NCBI RefSeq assembly: GCF_011751765.2
Contig: NZ_CP061169.1
Coordinates: 1,488,001 to 1,552,000 of the forward strand
Direction of reading: 5' to 3'
Source: Paramicrobacterium chengjingii
Lineage (GTDB): Bacteria > Actinomycetota > Actinomycetes > Actinomycetales > Microbacteriaceae
DNA length: 64,000 nucleotides
A program made the translations under genes and the position numbers. This document shows positions 12,677 through 20,934 of the stretch, in pieces; positions within the stretch are counted from its first letter, which is position 1; each line of letters begins with the position of its first letter. The notes under the pieces were generated by a model, which saw only the letters and a program-made list of their open reading frames with translations, was not told where the DNA came from and did no database searches.

Positions 12677-13933
12677 ATGTCACGTCAAGACGGTCGCGCC
12701 CGCCGCATCTCCGGTGATGACGTCGACGACACGGGCGCGCACATTCTGCACGTGGATCTTGATGCGTTCTTTGCATCCGTTGAACTCCTCGATCGCCCGG
12801 ACCTGCGCGGTAAACCCGTCATCGTCGGAGGGCGCGAAGGGCGTTCCGTTGTGACGACAGCGACGTACGAGGCGCGAGCATATGGCGTCGGATCGGCGAT
12901 GCCGATGGCGCGTGCGCTGCAGCTGTGCCCGAAGGCCATTGTCGTGTCCCCTCGACACGAGCTGTACCGTCTCTATTCGAAGCGTGTGATGAGCATTTTC
13001 GACGACATTACGCCGATGGTCGAGAAGCTGAGCATCGACGAGGCATTTCTCGACGTTTACGGTGCAAGGCGACTTCTCGGCAGCCCCGCGGCGATCGCGC
13101 GGCTGATTCGTCAGCGTGTCTATGACGACACTGGTCTCACCTGCTCAGTCGGAGCAGCGGAAACAAAGTTCGTCGCCAAGCTGGCTTCGGGAATGGCCAA
13201 ACCCGACGGAGTCCTCGTCGTTCCGCCCGCTCAGACACAGGAGTTTCTGCGCCCGCTTCCGATTCGGGCGTTAGCCGGTGTCGGAGGAAAGACCGAGGAG
13301 GCTTTGCAACGCCTTGGCCTCAGAACCGTCGCCGATGTCGCCGAGATACCCATTGGCGCTCTGCGCTCTGCCGTCGGCGACGCGTCGGCGACGCGACTTC
13401 ATGAACTCGCATCCGGTCGAGATCCGCGCCAGATCGTGACAGAGCAGAGTGAGAAGAGCATCGGCCACGAGATCACCTTCCACGATGACGTTGTGGATCC
13501 AGCGACGTTGGAGCGTGAACTGCTTCGATTGAGCGATCGGGTGGGGGCGAGATTGCGAGCCGCCGGTGTCACTGCGGGAGGTGTTGCGCTCAAACTTCGC
13601 TACAGCGACTTCACCACCCTCAGCAGGTCTCGGCGTCTTCCTGAAGCCACCAGTGTTGCCCGCCGCCTGTATGAGTCGAGCGTTGAGCTGTTCCGCGAAC
13701 TCGAGGTGAGGGGCAGGCCTGTGCGTCTGATTGGTGTGCGGGCCGAGCGGCTCTCCGAGGGCGCCCCATCGATGAGTCTCTGGGATCCAGATGAAGAGTG
13801 GCGTGACGCTGAGAGCACCGTCGACCAATTGCGGGGTCGCTTTGGAGTGGATGCCGTTACGTCGGCGTCACTTCTCACTCCCCGCCCCTCTACGGCCGGA
13901 GGAACGCGACATCCTGGGCAGCGAGGCACCTGA
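12677..13933 (+). CDS. dinB: DNA polymerase IV (Y-family)
   Basis: 418 residues from ATG at 12677, which removes a six-residue GTG extension. The three catalytic carboxylates are present: Asp27 in HVDLDAFFASVE, then Asp121 and Glu122 in SIDEAFLDV. The little-finger domain follows (SIGHEITF near residue 258). Pol IV does error-prone translesion synthesis at stalled forks. The extreme C-terminus is Pro/Gly/Arg-rich with no clear beta-clamp-binding motif that I can point to. No LexA-type operator is obvious in the 33 bp upstream. Confidence 0.93.
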   Translation: MSRQDGRARRISGDDVDDTGAHILHVDLDAFFASVELLDRPDLRGKPVIVGGREGRSVVTTATYEARAYGVGSAMPMARALQLCPKAIVVSPRHELYRLYSKRVMSIFDDITPMVEKLSIDEAFLDVYGARRLLGSPAAIARLIRQRVYDDTGLTCSVGAAETKFVAKLASGMAKPDGVLVVPPAQTQEFLRPLPIRALAGVGGKTEEALQRLGLRTVADVAEIPIGALRSAVGDASATRLHELASGRDPRQIVTEQSEKSIGHEITFHDDVVDPATLERELLRLSDRVGARLRAAGVTAGGVALKLRYSDFTTLSRSRRLPEATSVARRLYESSVELFRELEVRGRPVRLIGVRAERLSEGAPSMSLWDPDEEWRDAESTVDQLRGRFGVDAVTSASLLTPRPSTAGGTRHPGQRGT

Positions 13934-13985
13934 GAGTCACCATCAGCGTCTGTGCATACGAGTGAATGCGCGGTAGCGTTGGCAC

Positions 13986-14342
13986 ATGGGAAACGTAGCC
14001 TTGGAACTCGCAGACAAGTTCAAGTCCGTCGGCGTCACGACAGTGTATGGCGAAGTCGTTGATGTCGACGGTGTGAAGATCGTCCCGGTGGCCATCGCCA
14101 CTTACGGCTTCGGCGCCGGTGAGGGTGACGCTACAGGTGACCTTAAAGGCGAAAAGAGCGCTGGAGCGCAGGGCGGAGGCGGCGGAGGTGGCGGCATGAG
14201 CATGCCCGTCGGCGCATACATTCGTACAGGAGACTCTGTTCGATTCGAACCCAATCTGATCTCTCTTCTCGCCGTTGGCGTGCCCCTTGTCTGCGTCGCA
14301 GGAACCGCGCTTAAGGGAATAATCAAAGCTCTCAAAAAGTAG
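13986..14342 (+). CDS. GerW/YtfJ-family protein
   Basis: 118 residues. The N-terminal half matches the GerW family (VYGEVVDVDGVKIVPVAIATYGFGAGEG), followed by a Gly-rich linker (eight glycines in a row) and the family's C-terminal PVGAYIRTGDSVRFEPN. In Bacillus, GerW is needed for germination. Actinobacterial members occur in organisms with no known endospores, so the role here is unknown. A hydrophobic stretch near the C-terminus (LLAVGVPLVCVAGTAL) could anchor it to the membrane. No clear ribosome-binding site is visible. Confidence 0.78.
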   Translation: MGNVALELADKFKSVGVTTVYGEVVDVDGVKIVPVAIATYGFGAGEGDATGDLKGEKSAGAQGGGGGGGGMSMPVGAYIRTGDSVRFEPNLISLLAVGVPLVCVAGTALKGIIKALKK

Positions 14343-14386
14343 CGAATCACCGCGAGCGGTACACAAGCGACTACACTTGCACTTAA

Positions 14387-14475
14387 CACGGGAGTCCGGT
14401 GAGCCGGGCTGAGAGGAAAGTTCTCAACTTTCGACCGTCGAACCTGATCTGGGTCATGCCAGCGCAGGGAGTGAC
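14387..14475 (+). promoter_or_regulatory. TPP riboswitch (THI element)
   Basis: The conserved thi-box core is easy to see: ACGGGAGTCC, then GCTGAGAGGA in the pyrimidine-binding arm, and CTGATCTGGGTCATGCCAGC with GCAGGGAGTG in the pyrophosphate-binding arm. It lies about 45 bp upstream of the ykoE start. High thiamine pyrophosphate should switch off the thiamine transporter operon. No classic U-tract terminator follows, so control is probably at translation initiation through the GAAAGGGG ribosome-binding site at 14506-14513. Confidence 0.95.
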
Positions 14476-14520
14476 AATCTCAATACCCGTGCCCAATTCC
14501 CACGCGAAAGGGGCACGTAA

Positions 14521-15144
14521 GTGCAGACAACCAATTCATCATCCGCGACGTCAACGCGGCGAAATCTCCGCTGGCGCGTTGTCGACATCGTCGTGGCCAG
14601 CATTATCGGCGTTGCGTCCGGTGTCGTCTTCCTCTTCTGGAACGTCGCATACGGTCCGCTCAGTTTGCCGCTCGCCGTTACCCCAGGTCTCAGTGCACTG
14701 CTTGGCGGTGGCTGGCTGTTTGCCGGGGTGCTTGGCGGGTTGATCATCCGCAAGCCGGGAGCCGCGCTGTTTGCGGAGCTCGTTGCCGCTGTGGTGTCCG
14801 CTCTCGTCGGCAACCAATGGGGCTTTTCGACGCTCATCTGGGGCCTCGTTCAGGGGCTCGGCGCTGAGATCGTCTTCGCGGCGTTCCTCTATGGCAGCTA
14901 CCGGCTGTATGTCGCGCTGCTTGCGGGTCTCGGCGCAGGCATCGCGATGGCTTTTCTCGACACGACATTCACCGATTACGCCGTTCTCGACCCGGCGTTC
15001 AAAGCGGTCTATTATGTGTCCGCGGCACTTTCCGGTGTGCTCATCGCTGGGCTGCTGTCGTGGGCCGCGATGCGCGGCCTCGCTTCGGCTGGCGCGCTGA
15101 GCCGCTTTGCCGCAGGCCGCGAGGTGCGACGGAAGGCTTCGTAG
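14521..15144 (+). CDS. ykoE: Thiamine ECF transporter substrate-binding subunit YkoE
   Basis: 207 residues, GTG start with GAAAGGGG 7 bp upstream. It is an integral membrane protein with about five or six hydrophobic helices, beginning RWRVVDIVVASIIGVASGVV and containing the PGLSALLGGGWLFAGVLGG segment typical of YkoE. YkoE is the S component that binds thiamine (or a precursor) in the YkoEDC ECF transporter. The TPP riboswitch directly upstream supports thiamine as the ligand. Its TAG overlaps the GTG of the next gene by one base. Confidence 0.92.
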   Translation: MQTTNSSSATSTRRNLRWRVVDIVVASIIGVASGVVFLFWNVAYGPLSLPLAVTPGLSALLGGGWLFAGVLGGLIIRKPGAALFAELVAAVVSALVGNQWGFSTLIWGLVQGLGAEIVFAAFLYGSYRLYVALLAGLGAGIAMAFLDTTFTDYAVLDPAFKAVYYVSAALSGVLIAGLLSWAAMRGLASAGALSRFAAGREVRRKAS

Positions 15145-16616
15145 TGTCGGGCGCGCATGTTCGCGTCAGCGGCTGGGGGTGGACCCATGCCGGGCGTGCT
15201 CGGGCGGCGGTCACGGGTATTGATCTCACGATCGAGCCAGGTGAGAGAGTGTTGCTTCTGGGTGCCTCCGGGGCGGGAAAATCCACGCTACTCCATGGGC
15301 TCGCTGGGGTCCTCGGAGGCGACGAAGAGGGCGATCAGACGGGATCCATCGCCGTGGACGGCCGCGTGCCGTCCGAGGCCCGTGGAGTTGTCGGCCTTGT
15401 GCTTCAGGACCCAGACAGTCAGATCGTGATGGCCCGCGTGGGCGACGACGTTGCGTTTGCCTGCGAGAACCTCGGTGTTCCGCGAGACGAGATCTGGCGC
15501 CGCGTGAGGTGGGCCCTGGATGCTGTGGGTCTGGACGTGCCTCTTGATCATCCAACTTCTCAGCTGTCCGGGGGGCAGGTGCAGCGGCTTGTCATCGCCG
15601 GAATCCTCGCGATGAAGCCTCGGCTGCTTCTGCTCGACGAGCCGACAGCCAACCTCGACCCTGACGGCATCCGCGAAGTTCGTGACGTCGTGGCGCATGT
15701 GGCGCGCGAGACAGGTATGACTCTCGTTGTCGTGGAACATAGGGTCGCCGTCTGGAGCGACGTCGTCACACGTGCTGTCGTTCTCGAACCGGGAGGCGGC
15801 GTGCTCGCAGAGGGCGACGCACGAGATGTTCTCACCGCGGAAGGCGAGCAGCTCGCTGAGCGGGGAATCTGGGTGCCGGAGTACCCTCCCGTGGTTCCCG
15901 AGATGCCCTCCCGCACGCCCGGTGAGCTTCTGATGCGCGCGGAGGGGCTCGCGGTTGGGCGGACACAATTCGGCACGAAGGAGCCCGTCGTCGCGGCATC
16001 CGATCTATCATTCGATCTCAATTCGGGTATGACAACCGCGGTTCTCGGAGTCAACGGCGCGGGCAAGAGCACGCTCGCGCTATCGATCGCCGGACTCCTG
16101 CCCCCGACAGCCGGTGTGCTTCGTGCGACTCCGGCTCTTGCCGACAGCATTGGTACCGAGCCACGACGGTGGAGGTCGCGTGACTTGCTGACCCGCATCG
16201 GCACAGTGTTTCAGCATCCTGAGCACCAGTTTCTGACTGGTCGGGTGCGTGCCGAGCTCGCGATTGGCCCGCGAGCTCTGCGACTCAGCAACGACGAGGT
16301 GAATCGGCGTACGAGCGAGATGCTTGAACGTCTTAAGCTCGAACACCTGGCCGATGCGAATCCTTTCACGCTCTCCGGGGGAGAGAAGAGGCGATTGTCC
16401 GTTGCGACGGTGCTCGCCACCCGTCCGCGCATGCTCGTACTCGATGAGCCAACTTTTGGACAGGACGCCCAAACCTGGCGAGAACTCGTCCTGCTGCTTC
16501 GCGGGCTTGTCGATGAGGGAGCGTGCGTCGTCGCGGTGACCCACGACGAGCCGCTCGTCGACGCGCTCGCCGACGACACGATTCGGTTGGGCCGTCCGCA
16601 GGAGGTTTTGCGATGA
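15144..16616 (+). CDS. ykoD: Fused double ATPase of the thiamine ECF transporter (YkoD)
   Basis: 490 residues with two complete ABC ATPase domains in one chain. Domain 1 has Walker A GASGAGKS and signature LSGGQVQR with LLLLDEPTANLD. Domain 2 has Walker A GVNGAGKS and signature LSGGEKRR with MLVLDEPTFGQD. It powers thiamine uptake with YkoE and YkoC at the membrane. The start is GTG at 15144; a longer in-frame extension to 15060 lies wholly inside ykoE and is rejected. The stop overlaps the ATG of ykoC by four bases. Confidence 0.94.
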   Translation: MSGAHVRVSGWGWTHAGRARAAVTGIDLTIEPGERVLLLGASGAGKSTLLHGLAGVLGGDEEGDQTGSIAVDGRVPSEARGVVGLVLQDPDSQIVMARVGDDVAFACENLGVPRDEIWRRVRWALDAVGLDVPLDHPTSQLSGGQVQRLVIAGILAMKPRLLLLDEPTANLDPDGIREVRDVVAHVARETGMTLVVVEHRVAVWSDVVTRAVVLEPGGGVLAEGDARDVLTAEGEQLAERGIWVPEYPPVVPEMPSRTPGELLMRAEGLAVGRTQFGTKEPVVAASDLSFDLNSGMTTAVLGVNGAGKSTLALSIAGLLPPTAGVLRATPALADSIGTEPRRWRSRDLLTRIGTVFQHPEHQFLTGRVRAELAIGPRALRLSNDEVNRRTSEMLERLKLEHLADANPFTLSGGEKRRLSVATVLATRPRMLVLDEPTFGQDAQTWRELVLLLRGLVDEGACVVAVTHDEPLVDALADDTIRLGRPQEVLR

Positions 16617-17395
16617 CTGCAATGACGCCGGACATCGCGCCGTCGCTCGTTGCGCGCATCAACCCGGTAGCCAAGTTGATTGCCGCACTCGTGGTTAGCA
16701 TCACGTTGCTGCTGTCCGTGGACATCGTTTCGGCCTCCGTCGCGCTCGTACTGACACTTGCGCTCGTCGGCTTCGCTGGGTTGACCGCGCGATCGTTTTG
16801 GATTCGAACGGCACCCGTGTGGTTTGCCGCCCCCTTTGCCGCGATCACGACGATTTTGTACGGAGAAGACTCGGGGGAGCAGCTGCTGGGGTTCGGCATC
16901 GCAACGATCAGCGAAGGCTCGCTGCTGTTGGGCGTTGCGATCATGCTTCGGGTTCTCGCGATCGGCATTCCTGGAGTGGTGCTTATGGCGACGACCGATC
17001 CCACCGAGCTCGCTGACGGGTTGTCGCAGGTGCTGAAACTTCCGGCGCGTTTCGTACTCGGCGCGCTGGCTGGCATGCGCATGATCGGTCTCTTTATCGA
17101 CGACTGGCGCGCGATGGGCCAGGCCCGCCGAGCCCGCGGGGTTGCCGATACGGGCGCGATCAGGCGATTCGCAGCGCAGGCATTCGCTTTGCTCGTGCTG
17201 GCGATCCGGCGGGGAAGCAAACTCGCAACGGCGATGGAAGCAAAAGGCTTTGGGGCGGAGACGGAGCGAACGTGGGCTCGGGAATCCACGTTCAGAGGCC
17301 CGGAGACCATGCTCGTGGTCGTTGGTGTGCTGATTGCGGGTGCCGCCGTGATCAGTGCCGTTGTCGCGGGGACATGGAGCTTTGTCATTGGCTGA
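16613..17395 (+). CDS. ykoC: ECF transporter transmembrane T component (YkoC)
   Basis: 260 residues from ATG at 16613, with a GGAGG ribosome-binding site at 16601-16605. Four or more hydrophobic helices are visible (AKLIAALVVSITLLLSV near the N-terminus, WSFVIG at the end). The energy-coupling motif is in the cytoplasmic loop (RMIGLFIDDWRAMGQARRARG), equivalent to the A-R-G coupling helices that contact the two ATPase domains. It couples YkoD ATP hydrolysis to YkoE. Confidence 0.92.
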   Translation: MTAMTPDIAPSLVARINPVAKLIAALVVSITLLLSVDIVSASVALVLTLALVGFAGLTARSFWIRTAPVWFAAPFAAITTILYGEDSGEQLLGFGIATISEGSLLLGVAIMLRVLAIGIPGVVLMATTDPTELADGLSQVLKLPARFVLGALAGMRMIGLFIDDWRAMGQARRARGVADTGAIRRFAAQAFALLVLAIRRGSKLATAMEAKGFGAETERTWARESTFRGPETMLVVVGVLIAGAAVISAVVAGTWSFVIG

Positions 17396-17954
17396 CGAAC
17401 TGGCTCGCATCGCCCACAACGCGCAAACGATTGTCGCGGCGGCGGCACGGCTGCCGCGCCGGCATCCCATCGTGCTGATCGATGGCCCGTCTGGTGCGGG
17501 AAAATCGGTGACGGCGGATGCCGTTGTCGCGGCGTGGGAAGGCGAGATGCCGCTGCTGCTGCGGATGGACGAGGTGTATCCCGGCTGGGGCGGACTCTGG
17601 CAGGCGGGCGAGCACATTGAAACCTCTCTGCTTGAACCGCTCAGCCGTGGTGAGACCGGCCGCTGGAGGCGCTATGACTGGCACGAGAAGCGACAGGCAG
17701 AATGGCACGATGTCGCCCAGGGGAGAGCGCTTGTGGTCGAGGGGTGTGGGGTGCTCACACAGGGCAACGCAGCACGAGCGCATCTTCGCGTGTGGCTCGA
17801 TGGAGACCCGGATGCTCGCAAGCGACGCGCCCTTGAGCGAGACCGTGGGGCATTTGACGCCCACTGGGACGCGTGGGCCGCCCAGATGGATGCGTTTGAA
17901 GCACAGCACCGACCGCGCAGTCTTGCGGACCTCGTGCTGTGGGCCGATGACTGA
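17388..17954 (+). CDS. Small P-loop kinase-like ATP-binding protein in the thiamine transport operon
   Basis: 188 residues from TTG at 17388, with GGAG at 17377-17380, overlapping the ykoC stop. GTG at 17355 is an in-frame alternative. Walker A is GPSGAGKS (about residues 29-36). Further features are an acidic substrate loop (LLLRMDEVYPGWGGL), a Walker B-like strand (LVVEGCGVLTQGN), and a lid with Arg residues (DARKRRALERDRG). This resembles uridine-kinase-like or nucleotide-kinase-fold proteins. The substrate is unknown. Because it overlaps the last gene of a TPP-riboswitch operon, a role in phosphorylating the imported thiamine or a precursor is a reasonable inference but unproven. Confidence 0.8.
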   Translation: MADELARIAHNAQTIVAAAARLPRRHPIVLIDGPSGAGKSVTADAVVAAWEGEMPLLLRMDEVYPGWGGLWQAGEHIETSLLEPLSRGETGRWRRYDWHEKRQAEWHDVAQGRALVVEGCGVLTQGNAARAHLRVWLDGDPDARKRRALERDRGAFDAHWDAWAAQMDAFEAQHRPRSLADLVLWADD

Positions 17955-17955
17955 G

Positions 17956-19194
17956 TCAACCGGCGAAGAACTGACCAAAGAACGCGGGAATGAGCTCGAA
18001 CGGGTGCCCGAGCTTCCACAGTACCTCGGGTGACTGGATCGTCCTGTCGATCTTCACCGGAATCTCCACGACCGATGTGCCCTCCGACACCGTTGCCGTC
18101 GCGACGATGTCACCCTGGGTGGCAACTGCGAAACCATCGGTCTTCACATGAACGGTCGGCTTTCCGGAGACCCAGCGTGTCGCTGTCGCTGACGAGCCGA
18201 TCACACCGGTGGCTTCCTCACCCCACTGCGTTGTGAACGTGGCGACGGGAGTGTCGCGAGGAAGCACAGGGCCCGTGTGCACTCCCTTCTCTGCGCTGTC
18301 CATGAGAGCATTTATCGAATCGTCCAGCGACGCCCAATCGGGCATGCGAACAAATGCACCGTAAAACGTGTACTCATCGTCGTCGACTGTGACGGTAGCC
18401 GCGAAGAGCAAGCAGATTCCCGCTTGAGTTGTGAAGCTGCGTGAGATGCCGGTGACTCCGCGATCGGCCATGTACGACGTGGTGTTCTCGACCCCACGGG
18501 TCTGTGCGATTCCTGACACCTCGTGGGTGAGCACCGTGGGGATCACCGGATTCGCCATCGCCAGCGCGGCCAGGCGAGACAGGTCGGATGCCGTCGACAC
18601 GTCGTCGGACGACAGGCCCGTCGCATCGACAACGGCGGTGTCGTCGAGTTCGTGTTCATCGAGCCACATTGTCGCCTCATCGATGTATTTATCGACGGAG
18701 CCGAACGCCCATGCCGCGAGGGTATCTGCGTGATTGTTGCTTGAGCCGAGGAGAACGGCCTGAAGCACTGCTCGTTGAGACCACGTGTCGTCTGTGTACA
18801 CGGTCACGGCGCGTGCACCGGCATCCTGATAATTGTTGTAGCTCTGAAAGTCACGCGACGTGATCGGCACGGTTTCGCCATCGCCATCGGGAGTCATGGG
18901 CTTGGCGTCGAGCACGACGAGAGCCAAGAGAACCTTAGCGATTCCCGCCATAGGCACTGATTCTGTCTCCCCAGACTGCGCAAGCACGGGGCCCTTCGCC
19001 GATTCGGTGATTGCTGTCGCGCCGACGTCGGGGAGGACAGGCGGCGTGCCAGTGCTGTCAAGTTCAACGCTGCGAGAGGCCATTTTTGCATCGGGAAGCG
19101 GGGCGAGAAGCGTCACCGGCCCGTAGAGGCCGACGGCGAGAATGACGAGCACGCCGACGAAGATTCCGAAACCACGCAACACCCGCATCTGCAC
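17956..19194 (-). CDS. PBP5/DacA-like D-Ala-D-Ala carboxypeptidase homologue with a degenerate active site
   Basis: 412 residues with an N-terminal hydrophobic anchor (GIFVGVLVILAVGLYGPVTLL), then a peptidase S11-like domain and a C-terminal beta-rich region. The SxN motif survives (GSSNNHADTLA). The SxxK site reads PMAGIAKVL, so the nucleophilic serine is a glycine (codon GGA). The KTG region reads GVTGISRSFTTQAG, where active homologues have G-I-K-T-G. Two of three catalytic motifs are therefore lost while the fold and reading frame are intact. It is probably exported and anchored, and may act as a non-catalytic binding protein. It converges on the kinase-like gene, 1 bp away. Confidence 0.88.
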   Translation of the reverse strand: MQMRVLRGFGIFVGVLVILAVGLYGPVTLLAPLPDAKMASRSVELDSTGTPPVLPDVGATAITESAKGPVLAQSGETESVPMAGIAKVLLALVVLDAKPMTPDGDGETVPITSRDFQSYNNYQDAGARAVTVYTDDTWSQRAVLQAVLLGSSNNHADTLAAWAFGSVDKYIDEATMWLDEHELDDTAVVDATGLSSDDVSTASDLSRLAALAMANPVIPTVLTHEVSGIAQTRGVENTTSYMADRGVTGISRSFTTQAGICLLFAATVTVDDDEYTFYGAFVRMPDWASLDDSINALMDSAEKGVHTGPVLPRDTPVATFTTQWGEEATGVIGSSATATRWVSGKPTVHVKTDGFAVATQGDIVATATVSEGTSVVEIPVKIDRTIQSPEVLWKLGHPFELIPAFFGQFFAG

Positions 19195-19245
19195 CCCTCA
19201 CCATCCCGTGTGATTCGAGGCTAACGCGGTGAGAAGCAAGCGCGG

Positions 19246-19587
19246 CTACGCCCAGCCGAGACGGTGCAACTCTGCGTCGCCAATGCCATAGAAGTGCGCG
19301 ATTTCGTGCACCAACGTGATGTGCACCTGATTGCGAAGCTGCTCTTCGTCATCCACAATCGCCAACAGCGGGCGTCGGTAGATGCTGATGGTGTCGGGCA
19401 GCTCACCGAAGCCATACTGGCCCCTTTCGGTGAGCGCTACCCCGTGATAGAGGCCGAGCAGCGACATCGATCCGTCTTCTGGAAGATCTTCGATGAAAAT
19501 CGCTACGTTCTCGAGCCCTGACAGCATGTCGTCTGGAAGCTGGTCGAACTCGTCACTGACCAGTTCTTCGAACTCGTCGGCACTCAT
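19246..19587 (-). CDS. Zincin-like metallopeptidase family protein
   Basis: 113 residues from ATG at 19587; an in-frame GTG at 19629 would add 14 residues. The C-terminal HEIAHFYGIGD is an HExxHxxGxxD zinc-binding motif, and the whole protein fits the short minimal-gluzincin family often annotated as metallopeptidase family protein. The N-terminus (MSADEFEELVSDEFDQLPDD) is the usual one. It is cytoplasmic, with no signal peptide, and the substrate is unknown. It is transcribed opposite to orn, about 100 bp away, and upstream of the PBP5-like gene on the same strand. Confidence 0.85.
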   Translation of the reverse strand: MSADEFEELVSDEFDQLPDDMLSGLENVAIFIEDLPEDGSMSLLGLYHGVALTERGQYGFGELPDTISIYRRPLLAIVDDEEQLRNQVHITLVHEIAHFYGIGDAELHRLGWA

Positions 19588-19684
19588 CTCGTACACAGCC
19601 ACCCCATTCGCTTGTCGCGTCAGCTCCACCCTATGCGCGACGGCGACGGCGCGGTGTGTCTGCTACGGCGGATAGCATGGGGAT

Positions 19685-20305
19685 ATGAGCAATCTCAGCG
19701 ACCACTTGGTGTGGATCGACTGCGAGATGACTGGGCTCGACGTTTCTGTCGACGAGCTGGTCGAGGTCGCGGTCGTCATAACGGATTTCGATCTCAATAT
19801 CATCGACGAGGGCTTCGACATCGTCATCAAACCGAATGACTCGGCCCTGTCGAACATGAATGATTTCGTCACCGAGATGCACAGAAGCTCTGGTCTGCTC
19901 GAAGAGATCCCCAACGGCGTCAGTCTTGCTGACGCTGAGTTCCAGGTGCTCGAATACATTCAGAAGCACGTTCCCGAAGAGCGCAAAGCGCCGCTCGCCG
20001 GAAACACGATCGGCACTGACCGTGCATTCCTCGCGCGGTACATGCCGCGTCTCGATGCTCACCTGCACTATCGCAACGTGGATGTCTCGTCAGTCAAGGA
20101 GCTGTCACGCCGGTGGTTCCCGCGCGCGTACTTCAATGCGCCGAAGAAAGATGGCGGGCACCGGGCACTTGCTGACATCCTTGAGTCGATCCGAGAGCTG
20201 CAGTATTACCGCAAGATCGTGTTCGTCCCGGAGCCCGGGCCGACGTCTGACGAGGCAAAAGCAGTGGCGAAGTCGCTCGAGTCGCAAACCACTCCGAAGG
20301 TGTAA
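19685..20305 (+). CDS. orn: Oligoribonuclease
   Basis: 206 residues. A DEDDh exonuclease: Asp12 and Glu14 in [10 protein letters not shown] start the catalytic set, and the [22 protein letters not shown] and [12 protein letters not shown] segments supply the rest. Orn degrades 2-5-nt RNA fragments, including the pGpG left from c-di-GMP turnover, to mononucleotides. Its length is slightly above the E. coli enzyme through a C-terminal tail ([15 protein letters not shown]). The stop lies inside a candidate promoter for the downstream tRNA-His. Confidence 0.96.
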   Translation: MSNLSDHLVWIDCEMTGLDVSVDELVEVAVVITDFDLNIIDEGFDIVIKPNDSALSNMNDFVTEMHRSSGLLEEIPNGVSLADAEFQVLEYIQKHVPEERKAPLAGNTIGTDRAFLARYMPRLDAHLHYRNVDVSSVKELSRRWFPRAYFNAPKKDGGHRALADILESIRELQYYRKIVFVPEPGPTSDEAKAVAKSLESQTTPKV

Positions 20306-20311
20306 TACAAT
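20306..20311 (+). promoter_or_regulatory. Candidate -10 element for tRNA-His
   Basis: TACAAT directly after the orn stop and 44 bp before the tRNA is a near-consensus -10 box. I see no convincing -35 hexamer at the right distance, so this is a weak call. Confidence 0.3.
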
Positions 20312-20354
20312 CGTGGGGTTGCTGTTCTTCACCACCACGTGAAGGGCAGCGCAT

Positions 20355-20431
20355 GGTGGGTATAGCTCAGCTGGTAGAGCGCCGCGTTGTGGTCGCGGAT
20401 GTCGCGGGTTCAAGTCCCGTTACTCACCCCA
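20355..20431 (+). tRNA. tRNA-His (anticodon GTG)
   Basis: The cloverleaf can be folded by eye. The acceptor arm GTGGGTA pairs with TACTCAC, with the extra G(-1) at 20355 opposite C73, the identity element of tRNA-His. The anticodon stem CCGCG/CGCGG encloses the loop TTGTGGT with anticodon GTG. The T arm GCGGG/CCCGT (one G-T pair) carries the loop TTCAAGT. CCA is encoded (20429-20431). A run of seven T follows at once. Confidence 0.96.
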
Positions 20432-20708
20432 ATTTTTTTGCAGACACGTTGGTCGAACTGGCGAGTAGTCTTCTATTGATCCGCCGCGTCGCGACGGCAG
20501 CGCTCGCGGACTCGATGATCCGCTCCCACGCATCGGAATCGACAAACGTATCGTTCACCACGTCTGCGAATAAACCGGACCCCGACATTTACCCTGTCAA
20601 CATTTCCGAGCGGCGGCGAAGTTCTGCGTCGTCAACTGACAGAGCAGGGGTTCCTAAAGCGTCAACGAAGCGAGAGACTGAACATCACCGACAAATACAG
20701 GGGGACCA

Positions 20709-20876
20709 ATGTTCGGGTTCATCATCACACTGCTCATCATTTGGCTGGTCTTGGCGGTCCTTGGGTTCGTGATCAAGGGACTCGTCTGGCTCGCAATCAT
20801 CGGCATCGTTCTCTTCGTCGCCACACTGATCTGGGGATTCATTCGCCGGTCGATGGCGAACAAGAACACACCATAG
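20709..20876 (+). CDS. Small hydrophobic membrane protein (55 residues)
   Basis: ATG at 20709 has a strong AGGGGG ribosome-binding site 6 bp upstream. The 55 residues form two adjoining hydrophobic helices (FIITLLIIWLVLAVLGFVI and VWLAIIGIVLFVATLIWGFI), ending in a short basic tail (RRSMANKNTP). Small hydrophobic proteins of this type are common in Actinobacteria, function unknown. A hairpin terminator candidate follows 14 bp after the stop. The 277 bp between tRNA-His and this gene hold no other gene on this strand. Confidence 0.75.
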   Translation: MFGFIITLLIIWLVLAVLGFVIKGLVWLAIIGIVLFVATLIWGFIRRSMANKNTP

Positions 20877-20890
20877 ACGCTGAAACGAGC

Positions 20891-20931
20891 TGCCCCTGCC
20901 GTTCGCCTAAAGGCTGATCGCAGGGGCACTT
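20891..20931 (+). terminator. Rho-independent-like terminator after the small membrane protein
   Basis: TGCCCCTGC (20891-20899) pairs perfectly with GCAGGGGCA (20920-20928). The loop contains a second small stem GCCT/AGGC, and the hairpin is followed by CTTTC. It sits between convergent genes and may serve both. Confidence 0.6.
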
Positions 20932-20934
20932 TCG

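Noticed and set aside
16211..17617. Long minus-strand open frame (468 codons) opposite ykoD and ykoC
   Set aside because: It is antisense to three well-recognised genes, its product is Arg/Ser/His-rich with no domain, and such long frames arise by chance in high-GC DNA.
20353..20772. Plus-strand open frame running through tRNA-His and the gap after it
   Set aside because: It reads through a functional tRNA and out of frame through the small membrane protein gene, which has its own strong ribosome-binding site.
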